The position numbers and the translations under genes were made by a program. Source: Terebella lapidaria (lineage: Eukaryota; Annelida; Polychaeta; Terebellida; Terebellidae). From it: a DNA stretch of 64,000 nt. The stretch spans positions 98,737,515-98,801,514 of the forward strand of contig OX424555.1 in NCBI GenBank assembly GCA_949152475.1. Direction: 5' to 3'. Below, in pieces: positions 45,201 through 58,599 of the stretch (position 1 is its first letter; each line of letters starts with the position of its first letter). The notes under the pieces are model-generated. The model saw nothing but the letters and a program-made list of their open reading frames with translations. It had not been told where the DNA came from and made no database searches.

Positions 45201-48200
45201 CCGAGAGCGCGCGCCGGAGTCAGTGAGAGCAAGACCTGGATACCTGGATAGAGCTGATATCTTTGTATCATAACCAAGGCTTCTTTGTGACCAGTGCTCT
45301 CACAACACATCATAACAAAGGCCACAAGCGGATTGCACTATATCAAAACTCAATAGTAAAACCGATAAAAGAGAGCGACAAATGTCACAAGCTCTCTCTA
45401 ATAATGGCTCTCTTCACCTGTATGTAATGACTTCGTCCTTTCCCTCTCCCAGAAGTCGCGGCGACGTTCAGTTCAAATACTTGCCTCAGCTCAAATGAGA
45501 GATAATTGTTCGCAAATGATGTTTTTTCCCCCAATAATCCGATGTGTCTTGCAAAAATCGGTATCAAACACCACCAGTGACAGTTTTTGACCTAGTGCCC
45601 CACGCGTCACCCCGCAGTAGGCCTATTGGTCAAGCTGTGTTGGGACTGGTCAAGTCCGGACAATTAGTACTCTCATTATACCGGGCGAAGACGGCTGATT
45701 AGTCCTACTAATAAACAGTTAGGTGACATCACCGGATGCGGACATCACGCGACATTTCCCGCAGAGCCCCCAAACACCACCCAAGTACACCGCCTCATTA
45801 CCACCAAGAGATGGCCGAGTGCCCCCTTCAGCACGGCACGGCGCTCAGTGTCACGTCACATCATAGCTGATCTCCACTGGCCACCCGTGACAATATCCTA
45901 GACACCATCCTTAACACTGATAGCTCAACACCAAACAAGCATGGTCACAGACGTGTACTGTAGTGCGGCAATGTGCCAGATCTTGGTCCTGGTGTCGTGT
46001 CATTTTTGAAGAAAATATGCAAGAAAACTGTTTTTAGTCAAGGTTATACGCAAATAATTATGCTCACCTTTCCCGCGACCAAACAAATACGTTTAATGTC
46101 GGGTACGTGAAAAGAGCTGATAATTAGAACCGGAAACCAACGCCCGACTGTAATATAAGCTTGTAATCAATGACAAAACAACCTTAAACAGATGACATTT
46201 GATATTTGTCCTTTGTGAAACCTAATCCACGGAATGAGTTTGCCCGAACATTCATTCACTCAAGAGACAGCCGCTGTTTCTGCCATTTGATGTGTATATC
46301 TGATGTATCTCATGATCAGGATACATATTGATGATACCAGACTTATTATTGAGTCAGTCAACACGGCTATCAGGTAGGACACCTGCTAAGTCATAAATAT
46401 TGGCTCTAGTTCTTTGTGGCGAAATCCACAAAATGGAAATCGATACGCAAGACGATCCCACATGCGGTTTGGTAATTACATGATATTTGAAAATTCAATA
46501 TACGTAAGCAGTCAACATTTGGTATTATATAACTCCAGACTTATCGAATTTTGAGGAAATATACACGGTATTCAGTCAATATCTTATCGAATACGTTCCA
46601 TGTCATGCTTGCTGGAAACAACGCAAAATATCAAATACGAAAAAATATTACTTTTGTTTTAATAAGGCCAACCGGAAGGACGATACATTGGGTCACTGAT
46701 CGTGTTATAATATCGGTTCATTGCGGGAAAATAATATTATTACCTCATCAAAAGTGAAGGCACATATACAATATTATTATATATAATATTGTTAATATTT
46801 TCTCGGCGACAGTATGAATGCTACTGCATTAAAATGTTTCATTGCATCAAACTTCCGACGAATCCATATAAAAGTTATCACTCAGTTGTAGTGATCGCGA
46901 TATGACGCGAGTCTGTATAGAGTTGTGGGGATATACAAGTATGTGTCAGTGGTTTATGATACAGGTTTGTGCCGTGAGAATGTATGGTTGGTCCAGGAGA
47001 TGTCTGAATATCTCGGGTGCATGCCGGCTACTGTGTGAACATGCTTAATGTCGATACAAGAATGATCTGTGTCTTGTGGAGTTGGTCTTTTGTTGATCAA
47101 TACATAGAGAAACAAGAGCTGTGCAACAACAAACGAACATTTCCTGTACCGTAGCGAAATACAATACAACCATTACACCCAAGTACCTGCTGTAATACCC
47201 TCCTGTTTACTCATTGAACACAAAGGACTTTTTACGTTACAATGGAGTATGTTTTGTCTCATTTGCCGCTAGTTAGCAACAAGCGCGTAGTACAGTATTG
47301 ACAGCTCTGTAATACGGTCACTCGTGCTTATATTACATATACATATATTATGCGGGTTCTAAAAGATGTTAAAGCAAACACTTTCTAATGTGTGATCATT
47401 CAGTGAGTAAGAATATCTTATGACCTTTTAAAACCAACCAACCGATCACTACAAATACAACCACATTTTGAATATGCCAACGGAAAACCTTAAAACAACA
47501 CCATTGGAATAAAATCAAAGCCAAACCAGAATCTGCCGGCATCATCAGGGGCAGACAGTGTGTATTCGCTTCAATAGCGGACATCGTAGCCATTTCAAAC
47601 TCGGTTCAGTGGCTCTAACTTACGGTGTTTTATTTCTGATGGTATATATTTTGGCTTTCCATGTCAGAGTGCACGTTACTCATGTTTCGGCTGGTCTGGA
47701 TGTTATAATTTTCTGGAACATTTGACCTTGGTCGTATAACATCGGACTGAACTGTGAAGTGCAGACTGCGTATATTCCTCATCGGCATTCCATCACAATC
47801 ACCCTAACAATCCCCCGGTCGACATGTCGAGACAATCCTCACCTCGTCGCCATACCTGGAGATTAATCGGACAAACAGGACACATGTCGCCCCGTAACTG
47901 TGCCCGATATTCGACGGAGTGAGCCCAAAGAACGGCTCTCTCCAATCGTTGTATCCGATTAGCAGTTCGCCAAGTGTCTGGCCACAAAGCATTCACCCCG
48001 TGGTGAGGAGTCTCACGTTTTGTATGTTAAGCCGCGGCCACGCTCTCGGATAAAGAGCTTTTCTAGGACACCTTCCGTTTCCCGTACTTTGCGACTGGCT
48101 GGGCGGGGAAACAGTCCAGACGAGAACATCTAAAATATCATCGAGCTTCTCTCGCCAGAACTCGGCTCTTATGTATGTATCCCTTTTCACAGTTTTGTTT

Positions 48201-51200
48201 GGAACTGTGAATATCACTGTTAATAACATTTCAAATATCTTGCATGATACCACAAAGCGGTATTCAATAGTGAAAGCGTCGACTACACTTGGTAAAGAAG
48301 ATCACACCTTTTAGAGGTCTTCTGGTCTTCATGGGGGTATTGAGGCTTTAAGAACACTCACCTCGAAGTATAAAGGTCGACAAAACAACCCCAGACGCGT
48401 GGACGTCATCGGGCTTTGAACCCGCCGCCTGAAGATTCAAACTTTGGGAATTGTCTGCACTACCGCATCGAGATTTACATGTCAAATTTACACCGCACAA
48501 AGCAATTGTATCGCGGTATTTTTGTTCCCTTTTCTTCTAAATACGATGCAAATCTGATTTTGATAACGAGATTTTCAGCCGGAATTGACAGCCAAACTGT
48601 GCATTAGCGCGTCACACAAAGCTCTGAGACGCGCCAGAATGCTGGCTTTGACGGCGTGTCACAAGAGGTGGAGGAAATGATGCATTGGAGCGGCTCGTTC
48701 GCTGTCGTGACGGTCTTAATCTCAAACTGCCAGGGTCATGAGAAATGTGCTTGAAATCTGTAAAATCAGCTCCGATATTTTTTGTTCTGTCATATCACCG
48801 CCATTTCCTGCAGTACGGAAGTTTCTGGAATCTAATCAGTATTTGAAAAGTGGGTTTCTGCAGTTGCTGAGTGGATTTATGGGTGTCCAGCAACTTTTAA
48901 AGTGGGCGGCCAGCGTGTGAACATTAACTGCATTAACGTCATTGCGCACAACATAAAACATTTCAAACGTGTTGTTTTTATTTTAAATGCGGAAGGGAAA
49001 CTGAGCCCGTAGCCCGAGGGTGGGGATAAACTGACGCAGGAAATGGATTGCTACTGGTGGATGGAGTCTCTGAGATTAGCAGCCGGGGATTTGATAGGGC
49101 GCCGGCGCTGGAGTCACGCTTCCGGCGCTGGGATTCTATGTCACGGAGCAAACGAACGCTAGCTGGTTCTCGCCGCCAAGACGATTGCATCAAGTATGCA
49201 GCAGGACTTCAATCTCTCCCAAACCGCCTCGCTGCTTTCTAAAAGTGTCTTTAATCCATTAAACACCGCGACCACAACGTGTTTAATATATTTTAAACCA
49301 CAGCCCCTCGTATTCAATATTCCGTGATATTAATGTGGTAATAAGCCCAACAGGCCTCTAAAAATTCATTATCAACAAGCACGTGATGGAATGTCGAACA
49401 CAGGAATCCAGCTTTTACCCTAGCCAAATTTGATTACATGCCGCAAGATATGCCTCGAATTTCTGTAATATATTGCAAGAGCATGATTGATATGTCAGGA
49501 ACCCGTCTTCTGCCCGAAGAACAGTTCTCTTCTTTCTACATCCCACATTTACCCCTCGAATTCCCAGCCATTCGCAACAAGTCGGTATGATATCACTGCG
49601 ACCCGATGTGAGATGGAACATTTAATTATTGTGGCAGAGGTATGTTAGCTTTTCAAGAGGCCATTCATCTAAATAATTACGTGATTTATATTCCGGAGAT
49701 AAGCCCCCTGCTGCGGTCCGAGACGCGAGGAGAGTTCTCTTTTTGGAGACGTTCCTCCCCGATCTTTATCGTTTCTTTATTAAATCCGGGGCCTGCCACG
49801 TGGTATACCGCGTCATGAATATTCATAAAGTAATGATGGTTTCCGTTATAGAAAACATAATTCCAGATGCGCGCGTTCGTGTAATATCCGAGTAAAGCTC
49901 GTAAACAAGCAGGACTTAGCGGGTCCGTCCAATTTACAGGCAACAAACAGGAGCGCACGTGCGGCCATAGTTGCCTAGACACCGCGGATATATGGTGTTT
50001 GTGGCGAGGCACGTGTCCATCTACGGTCACAACGGAAGTCCGACCGACCGGAATAACTGGAGCACCTGCATCCGATAGAGTGCGCTTGTCAAAACTTCCG
50101 TCCTGTCAGAGCTAAATTGCTATAAGACAGGTATCCGCATGTAAATATCATACCGGTAATGTCCATACCGTGCTCCTGTCGTGCCTCGGTGTATAGCATG
50201 CAACAGGTTCTCCAGTGATGTCTAAATACCGTCAGCGGCACGAACGTCTGCGGGATGATGACGGTAATTAGTGGACTAACAATGCTGCACTCGGGCACAA
50301 TCCGACAGATCCATCACGTCAAACATTAATTATTTACATAAACAATTGTTGCTGTGCCACGTTCTCCTGTCACAGTATCTCTGCATCCTACAGATCATAG
50401 GTTGAGGAAAGAAAGTATGTAGATGAATTCTTGCCGAATCAAACTCGTGTATATCGAAGATGTAAATAAAACCTTACTCCAAAGGTTGTAAGATGTAAAT
50501 AAAACCTAATAGGTTACTTCAAAAACTGTTTACTGGTAACTAACAAACACATCAATTATATCGTGATAACTGTCGATTCGATTCGTTGGAGATAATTTGT
50601 TATGGCTATTATAATCAACCATATTGATCCGTTCCACATAAACGTTCGATGGTGATCCTGTAGTGAAAGTTCGGCCATTCCACTAAAAGTGACCATGTGG
50701 GCGAATTATTCACATTCGCGCTGATATCACAATTGAATGTGGAGATCCAGAGAAGACCATGGTGGATAAGTTTCTATAATTGCTGGACGTGGTCGAAACT
50801 TGAGTAATATAGTTGACATCAAAGTCAAAGCCACAAAAATACCACCGACAAACTAACAGACAAGTGTGAGACCAGATGATCTGATGTGGTAGAATAATGA
50901 ATAAACCTTTCAGTGACATCAGTATATTTTCATCGTTAGTCATGATTTGGATTCGGCAAGTCGTTTACGTCATGATTGTATAGAGTAATTCCACATTTCT
51001 AAGATTACATCATCACTGTGGGATAAAAGCGGCCGAGAGGAAGGCCTACAGAGCACGTTAAAATTGATTTGTCCGGTACAACAAGCTCAAACTGTTAAAA
51101 CAATCCAGAATAATAAAAACCTAATAATGAATGGAAAAGTGAAATTTATTTATCGATCCATACTGACAAACACAGGTCTGTGGTCATTCAGAAATAATAA

Positions 51201-51480
51201 TTGTTGGAGAATGAAGATAACCTTATTATCTTTATTGTCTAATTATCTCAGTATTGTTTCATCGAATAATTTCCATGCAAATAGAATTCGCAGAAAATAT
51301 TTGCATTTGATAATGAAATTATATTATGCAAATACAGAATACTATTTTAGTCTTTTAAATATCCACACTTTCCCTTGTCGATCGTCACTGATAATTAGTT
51401 GCTTACGTCACAGATATGGTCCACAAATTATTATAACCTAACATCGAATAAGGAAGAACATTTTGGTCCGTGAGACTTAC
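42250..51480 (-). other. Presumed first intron / upstream region of the receptor gene
   Basis: No protein-coding gene is recognised in these 9.2 kb. Many short frames on both strands have no domains. Base composition is more balanced than in the flanking repeat regions, and 42.4-43.0 kb is fairly GC-rich. A second acceptor-like site (tacgtatttttcag on the minus strand at about 43042) could define an alternative 5' exon spanning part of 42.5-43.0 kb. Few of the dispersed families seen elsewhere occur here (one family C copy at about 47515), as expected for sequence kept freer of insertions. Confidence 0.4.
47515..47570 (+). repeat. Dispersed short repeat family C
   Basis: Contains gccggcatcatcaggggcag then acagtgtgtatt, similar to 7860-7900. 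Confidence 0.5.
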
Positions 51481-51860
51481 CTTGCGTCAAGCTATGCCCA
51501 TGTGCGAGAAGTGTCCAAAGCGTGAGTGAGATGATCTGCGGGCGGCCGAGTGTCTTATTCCGCGGGAGAGTGCGGGGTGCCGGAGTGGGCAGTGCGAGCT
51601 CAAGCTGCAGCAGTCGGGAGGAGAGAGCGACAGGCTCCTGACTGGGTGTGAGCGTGAGTGCGGGGCTCGCGCTCCAGCCAGCGCGTGATGCCGTGACGAC
51701 GGACGTGTTGCTGTGCCTAGCGCGTGGTGCTTGGAACTCTCAGATGCACATACGCGCACCGGGCCTGGCCTTGGGGCCGCGAAGACAAACCCCTCTATCA
51801 AAGGACTCTTCCACCAGGCACATGGCAAGTCGATCTACATTAAGTGGCCAACAATAAATG
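51481..51860 (-). promoter_or_regulatory. Candidate promoter / non-coding first exon of the receptor gene
   Basis: This stretch is clearly more GC- and CpG-rich than its surroundings (for example gcgggcggccgag and ttccgcgggagagtgcgggg near 51540-51575). On the minus strand it ends in GACGCAAG|GTAAGTCTC, a consensus 5' splice donor (exon end 51481, GT at 51480-51479). This matches the acceptor at 42250 in orientation. A minus-strand frame (51487-51828) starts at a non-ATG codon and looks like low-complexity GC translation, so I do not call it a gene. No TATA box is evident. Transcript data are absent, so the link to the receptor is inferred. Confidence 0.4.
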
Positions 51861-54469
51861 GATTTGGGGCTTCTTCCTGCAGCTATTAAACCTATTAAGG
51901 TGCGGCCGTGGTCACACCGGGTAATCTAGGGATTAGTATACGCCACTTCCCGCTTCGAAGTATGCAGCGCTTGCAACACCATTCCGACTAGTTGTGAGAT
52001 GAGAGACGTGCTGGTTATAGTTGGATAATGACAGTCTGAAATTACTCGAAAGCTCACATTTCTGGGTGATGCTGTGATAGTTCGTCAAATCAGCGAATTT
52101 CCTGTCTTTCCTCGGTTGTTAATCATCATGGAGGAGAACTTGTCGGTTTCCATGTACTCCATATATGTATATGTCCAGATATGTTGTTCTTGAATGAGAT
52201 GGTGATAATCACTTTATTAAACATGAATATGTACAAACAAATTAGCGTACAAGTTTTAGGTATCATAATTACTGGTTGAAGTAACATACCAACAAATTAT
52301 CATTATATCGGTTTGTGTAATGCTATTGTATTTTGGGCAGATAAATAGATCTCCTAGTGGCCAGAGTTTACTTTAAGAGTTATTTCTGTGCGGATATTAC
52401 TCTTTGAGATCAGATTATCCATAGAAGTCAGTGGATCAGACTAGACCATGGTTCCTACCGTCCACAAAACAGTTATTGCTGGACAAAATAACCATAGGGT
52501 GGCAATTACTCGCAGATGGTTGCACGGCATCTTTCGAGCGTTCTGAAGAGTTTCTTAGGTTTTATGTACACTTCATGTCCGGGCAGTCTAGTGCATGTCT
52601 TTGTATGGGTGTGATTGATTAGGTCATCATAGCCGGAAAATGACAAACGTGACGGTTGCAAGAAGATTGGTCGGTACACGGACTGAGTATAATACTACTG
52701 CACTGATTGTCCTTGTTCTGATAACACACAGTGGGTCAAGCTTCCATGGAATCGCCTCAGTCTAGTAAATACCATTATCCAATCAGCAATTACGTCTGTC
52801 CTTACTGAAAATTACCGAGAACTCCGGGTATTGATTGAATCATTATCCAGGACTAACCCATTCATAGTTCTGATATCAACCCGTTAATTGGGTACTTTTG
52901 TACTTATCAGACATCTATGAGGTTTGATTTGGATTGTTAGAATGTACAGAAGTAGTAATATGATCGGTTGTTGGGTAGTTGTTTACTTATTCCACCAGGT
53001 AAAATGTAAAAACTTCACATTGTCTGCCCCTGATTTGTTTTTCGAAACAGTTGGGTGAACAGCTCATATTTGGGCTCTGTGCAATAGTCCTGGAGTCATA
53101 CTAGTGTCGCGGTGCAAGCAAAGTAGGGAAGTGACCTTGTAAGTCAATACTGTCGTCATAGCGGGCATACGTTGATAGTATGTACACAGTTTGTGTGTAC
53201 CGAGAATCAAACAGGCTTGGGACTTAATGGTGTTCTATCGTTGTTGGCAAGTAATTGGCTCTCAGGCTTAGATATCGCGTCACCGCTCAGTCTTGTTGAT
53301 AGATGGATTATATGTTCAGTAGCCGTGTGAGTATAGAGGTTTTTTTTTGCTGAGTGATACATACAACTCCGTAGCCTGTTAGCTTGTGATTGGGTACTTA
53401 TGTACTTGTCATTCACCAATTGTGTAGGTTTGTTTAGGATTTTTGTTTAAGTAGGTTGTTGCGCAATTGTACACTAATTTCATCATGTGTACAATAGAGA
53501 CCCATATAATTCACACACTGTCTGCCTCTGATGACGTCAGTGTGGCTTTGGTTGTACATATTTAGTGGGGTTTTATTTTTAGTCCAAAAATGTTGTATAA
53601 TAAGTTTGTTATTGTCATCATCAAGATCTGAGTGTGTCTATAGTAATGTGTTTTTACTTACATTGACGTTTTCAATACCAATGGGCCGTTCAAATCATTC
53701 GGTAGTGGACACCAAAATTCAAATTAATTTATCTCATGCTACTGTCGTTAACCACATCAAAACCCATAACTATCAGATAATATCCCTTGAACATTCATTT
53801 TCTGACCACTCACAAGTTGACACACATACACCAAATTACATTGGATACATGTCAAAAATTCTCTTCAACCGCAACATGGTGTTGTTGAAAAAGAGAAGTT
53901 TAATACACAATATAATGGCTCCTAGATTATTATGTCATATGAGCCATCCTTGGGCATGACTTGTTGTAATTAAACCAGAAGTGGTGTTTTTGACAAAAGC
54001 ATGAAGGACTGTAGTTTCGTATCAGCGATAAGGTTGCACTGGCGCACGACACTCTATACTAAAAATGACACACTCTTCGAGTGTCTCTAATTATTCATGC
54101 CACAGTTCTGGGATTCTTTGGCTAGGAAACCTAAAAAGCTTAACTAGGTTTGAGAGAATGCTAACTGATTTATCTCACATTTATTTGTGTAATGCACAAA
54201 CATGCACCCTCCTGCAGAATGTTTTGCCACTTGAGTAATTTTGTCCATTTACAAACCCTTCGTATATTTAAAAACATGTACCTGTAAATACAATGTGATA
54301 CAATGAAATCGAAACAGTGCATTGTGAAAGAGCTGACAAAGCTGACAGTGACATATAAGAAAACAACACAACCAATAGGACCGCATTCCCGTTTAACTTC
54401 GGAACTCTTGATTTTAAAGTGTATGCCACTGCACCACTAATACATTAGTGAACTGTTTTATTATGGTTT
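51861..54469. other. No gene seen; family C fragments
   Basis: AT-rich DNA. Inverted family C copies lie at 52985-53040 (acattgtctgcccctgattt) and 53500-53560 (cacactgtctgcctctgatg). The frame 53531-53959 (142 codons) begins in that repeat and has no recognisable domain. Confidence 0.4.
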
Positions 54470-56965
54470 CAGGTAATGGGTATATGAATTTTTAGGTTAC
54501 CGTACCAATTGTCCGAAAACCTATTATATTGACATGGCGTTGCGTCCGTCGTCATCTGACGTCGCCACTTTTTTTTATCTTAAAGTTTACAGTCAGATTT
54601 TTCTGAAATTCTGCACAAAATATATAATATAATTCAATAGGATGTTATTTTAAATTTTTTTTATTTTCGCATTTCATTCAGAATTGCAGCCATTTTCGAC
54701 GAAAAATGGCGAATTCTGGGCTTTGACGGCCATTTTCTTAAAAACTTATCAGTATTGAATTTGTTGTTTCAAACGATTCCTCTTATGTATTTTAAACGTG
54801 TATAAATTTACCCTGGCCCCCGTACCCTGGCCCCCGTAGGGGGGGGGGGGGCGAGGGTATTGCATTTGGGTCTGTTTGTCTGTCTGTCTGTTTATTTGTC
54901 TGTCCGCGCGCATAACTCGGACACAAATGATCCAATCGATGTGAAATTTATAGGGATGAAGCGGTATGGCAGTGGCTCGGTCCTCCTCAAATTTTGTCGA
55001 AATTGGATGAAAACGGTTGCCATGGCAACGGAAAAAATGAAAATCACATAATTAACTCCGGTTCTACTTTATATTAATTTTTCAAACTATTTTTGTATTT
55101 TTCTTTGGCCAATTCCGGATCGTATGGTGTACGGCCGATGGTCGTACAACGAAGATTCTCTAATATCGCCTAATGTCGAAAAATTGGGGGTTCACGATTT
55201 CGATTATTTTTTGCCAGCGACTTTTCAGTGCATATTTCTGCGCTTATAACTAAAAAACAAACGGTCTTATCGATCTGGAATTTATAGGAGTGAAGCGCAT
55301 GGTAGTGGCTCGGTCTTTCTCCAAATTTTGTCAAAATCGAATAAAAATGGTTGTCATGGCAACGGAAAAAGTGAAAATCACATAATTGGCTACAACTCCG
55401 GTTCTACTTGATTTTAATTTTTCCAACTATCTTTGTATTTTTCTTTGGCCAATTCTCGATCGCATGGTGTACGACCGATGGTCGAACGCCAAAAACGAAC
55501 GCCGAAAAATCAGGGGTCACGATTTTACGACTTTTGAGTGTTCTAAGACCCCAGGCTATATATTGTGAAGCTAGTTTTCAATCAGTTTACCCCATTTTCG
55601 TTCAGGAGATGCGCCTGGATGATACAGACAATACTGTGAAATTTTACAGCTAAATATTGAACGACAAGGTCAAGGTCAGAGAAATGATCAAAATCGCAAT
55701 AACTCTGCTTATATTAATGATTAATTTCCCTTGTATTTTTCTGTGCTCAATTCCGATCCTTTGCTGTTTGACCGATGGTCCTATGATCAAACTCATTATC
55801 GCCCAAGGTAGAAAGTGCAAGGGTCATCAGCTGAAATATCTGATTCGTAGTATTTCAAGGGGTGGTAATTCCCAAACCACTGACGATATTAAATAAAATG
55901 TTGAATTAAAGTATGTAGTATAAAGTTGTGAGAGCTGGCGAAGTTTGGGCTGTCAGTATCAAGAATTCAGGTCATGGTCGACAGGTCTAGAAAATGTTCA
56001 AGATAGAAAACAAACTCTAATTTTAATAATGATTATTCCTTCCATGATTTTCGTAATTTTTATGGCCAATTTCCGACCATTTGATATATGATCAATGATA
56101 TTACGACCAAAATACCCGATTATTGTCCAAGCAGAAAATGTAAGGGTCATCAACTCTATTTTTAGTAACTAAATCTGGAAGGGCGAGGGTCTGCAATCTC
56201 TGATTGTCTCGTTACCCTTTGATCGATGGTCAATGCATAGCGGCCATTTAGAATTTTCGAATGGTCTGCAAAAACAAAAATTGGACTGAAACAAAGTCAC
56301 TAGCTATATGTTTTGATCCATTTCTGGCCCAAAAAAAAAAATTCGCCATTGAAAATTTTTTGGGACTTTTTGGCAATTTCATCCACTTTTTCCTAAATAA
56401 TTGGGACTGTATGCAGGCAACGCATGGAACACTTCAAGATAGGAAGAGCGTTAAATATTCATACGATTCCTCTTATGTACCTTCGAACGTGTAATAGTTT
56501 CATTGCCCTTGAATCACTGGTCTGCGCATAGTTGCCATTTTGAATTTCGGCGGGTCGGCGTAAAAAAAAATTGGGCCAAAACCAAGTCACTATCTGTTTT
56601 GAGTCATTTCTAGCCAAAAACAAATTTTCTTTTTCGTCATTGAATTTTTTAGGGGAATTTCATCCAGTTTTTCCTTAATAATTGGAACTGTATGGAGTGA
56701 ACTTCTGGAACACTTAAAGATAGTAAGAACGTAAAATATTGGCACATTCAAATGTGAAATCATATATTGCGGCTTCAGTGACGACCTTGAATTCCACCTT
56801 CAATGACCTGGAAAGGTGACTGGGATAATGGGTATTGATAATTGATAATGGCAATTGTATGAAGTTGTTCTTGAAAGGTCAAAACTGCAATTTTGATGAA
56901 AAAACAGTAACAATTTATATGGTCTTCATGTGCAAAAGGATATCTCATGTGTTCCTCATGAAAAG
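54470..56965 (+). repeat. Dispersed repeat family A, longest copy
   Basis: Order of landmarks: catggcgttgcgtcc (54533), gacggccattttctt (54726), cccccgtagg followed by 11 G (54831-54851), gggtattgcatttgggtctg, (tgtc)n, cgcgcgcataactcgga, ggttgccatggcaacgga, ttccggatcgtatggtgt, then a second run of the same 300-bp module (gtttaataac-type segment at about 55230-55480), cattttcgttcaggagatg, attcccaaaccactgacgat, gagggtctgcaatctctgat, ttcagtgacgaccttgaatt. No open frame longer than about 80 codons persists, so it is non-coding. The BEL/Pao element is inserted directly at its 3' side. Confidence 0.75.
54839..54851. repeat. Poly-G tract
   Basis: Thirteen G within the family A head. Other copies have a shorter G-run here. 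Confidence 0.9.
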
Positions 56966-56970
56966 GTCAA
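56966..56970. repeat. Target-site duplication of the BEL/Pao element (left)
   Basis: gtcaa, repeated at 61081-61085 immediately outside the other LTR. Confidence 0.75.
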
Positions 56971-57149
56971 TGTTGCTTTGTTTATTCCGAAAAAACACAT
57001 GTTCTACTATCCAGAAACTCACATGGTAAGAAAAACATGCCTGCTCCCACACTGGAATTCACCCGTTGTCAGCACAAACAAAACAATGAATTTATGTTCA
57101 CCCACCAGGGGGCAGCACTGCCTAGGCATTGCAATAAACCTTCTCAACA
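56971..57149 (-). repeat. 3' LTR of the BEL/Pao element
   Basis: Begins tgttgctttg and ends ttctcaaca in plus orientation. It shares tgtcagcacaaaca(a/g)aaca, atgttcacccaccaggg and cagcactgcc.aggc with 60905-61080. Confidence 0.8.
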
Positions 57150-57167
57150 TATCCTCTTTTTTATTTT
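57150..57167 (-). other. Polypurine tract of the BEL/Pao element
   Basis: On the minus strand, AAATAAAAAAGAGGATA lies immediately before the 3' LTR start (TGTTGAGAAGG), the expected position of the plus-strand primer. Confidence 0.65.
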
Positions 57168-57249
57168 AGTAAATTAAACAAAACACGAACATTGTTCTGG
57201 GGAAAAAACATAACAGTTCAAAATTAATCAAGTTCAAGCACATTTGTTT

Positions 57250-58200
57250 CTAAAGCACAGATTTTCACTATCGGCCTCCTCATCACTGTTTTCCCGACTC
57301 GAACATCAACGACACAAACTTTGCCGTCATTGCCTGGGTAGACTTTTTCAGATTCGCCCGAGTTGCTCATTCCTGTGTGGAGAGTCCGTTGACATGACTA
57401 TGACCACATTTCCAGCTTGGAAGTCTACTTTGTTCTGCAGCTATTTGTTTCTCTGTCTGAGTACTGGAATCCCATAGTTTCCACTAGTTCTTGGGCGCGC
57501 CGCCACCTCTGCTTCGGATTGGAAGCAACTTCTGGAGCAAATAATCTTCCCATCTGGCCATGGAAGAAATGATTATGAGTGAGGGGGCTCAGGTTCTGGG
57601 AATTTGCTGATTGATACGTGAGCAGCCTTGTGTTAACGAGTGCTTCTGCACCTATGATTGCACTGAGGAGTTCTTCGTCTGCAATATCTGCCGAGAAAAG
57701 AATTGTGTACATGGCTTTCTTTGCCGCCTTCACCATGACTTCATGCACTCTTTTGTAGTGTGATGCTAATGGTGGATTGAAGTCCCATTTCACATAATGA
57801 CGACTTGTGGTATCCTTGATCCGGTTGCTGTCCAGATCCTCCAGTTGTTTGAGTTCATTATTGGCTCCTATGAAATTCATCCCGTTGTCCGACAAGACAT
57901 ATTCTAGCATCCCTCTGCGCGATGCTATCCTGAAGAAGGCATTTAGGACATACTTCGTGTTCAGACCAAAGGCGATCTCTAAGTGTGGAGAGGCACGTGA
58001 ACCGACACAGGTAACGTTTGTTCTGGGCCTTGCCACGCTCATGCTTGGTGATAAAAGGCTCTGTAAAGTCGATAGACGTCTGTTGGAATGCACAAAAAGG
58101 TCTCTTTGTTCTTCGTTGTGAGAGTGGAGCCACGAATTTATGTCCTTGGCAGGCTTTGTATTATTTTCCACGCACCCTCTCTGCACTTCTTGAATTGCCT
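57250..58200 (-). pseudogene. BEL/Pao integrase and C-terminal tail remnant
   Basis: The longest frame (57425-58186, 253 codons) contains YVLSDNGMNFIGANNELKQL (second catalytic Asp region), KWDFNPPLA, HEVMVKAAKKAMYT (catalytic Glu region) and GAEALVNTRLLTYQSAN, followed by HFFHGQMGRLFAPEVASNPK and QRWRRAQELV. The segment with the first catalytic Asp (IDFTEPFITKHERGK) is open only in another frame (57858-58133), so at least two frameshifts separate the parts. Beyond 57425, MSTDSPHRNEQLGRI and similar phrases of the BEL C-terminal domain continue with stops. Integrase would join the cDNA to target DNA; this copy cannot encode it intact. Confidence 0.85.
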
Positions 58201-58599
58201 CTCGGCTGTGTACATTCCGTACCTACTGGACAGGTAAATCAGAACCAGTTTTGTTCCTGCGTGGGAGTTTTCCTCATGACAGTTCTTGTACTGATGATGA
58301 GTTTGTGATTATGTGGTTCCTTGGGAGAATTATTGGACATCATGCCTCCCGTGTCTTGTTCTCCGTATACTTCAGACGACTGTCCAACTCGAGCACCCTG
58401 TCATCGATCTTAGGATGAAGTGATCTCAACTTGGATTTCACTGGTAGTTCTTTGCCAGCATTCATTGCAGCAATGTCTTCTTGGAAACACTGACTTCAAG
58501 CTTGTGTGAAGATTTCTTCTGGTTCCAGAGATCTTTTGCGACGTAGGTCTCTTGGCAGCTGACAGTTTTCGAGAAAACAGTCTATCTATGCCGCAACTC

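Noticed and set aside
51487..51828. 113-codon GC-rich minus-strand ORF
   Set aside because: Starts at TTG rather than ATG and is a low-complexity Ser/Pro/His/Arg-rich translation of a CpG-rich segment. More likely a non-coding exon or promoter.
53531..53959. 142-codon ORF as a membrane protein
   Set aside because: Its hydrophobic start lies in repeat family C and T-rich DNA, and the remainder has no domain or conserved relative in the window.
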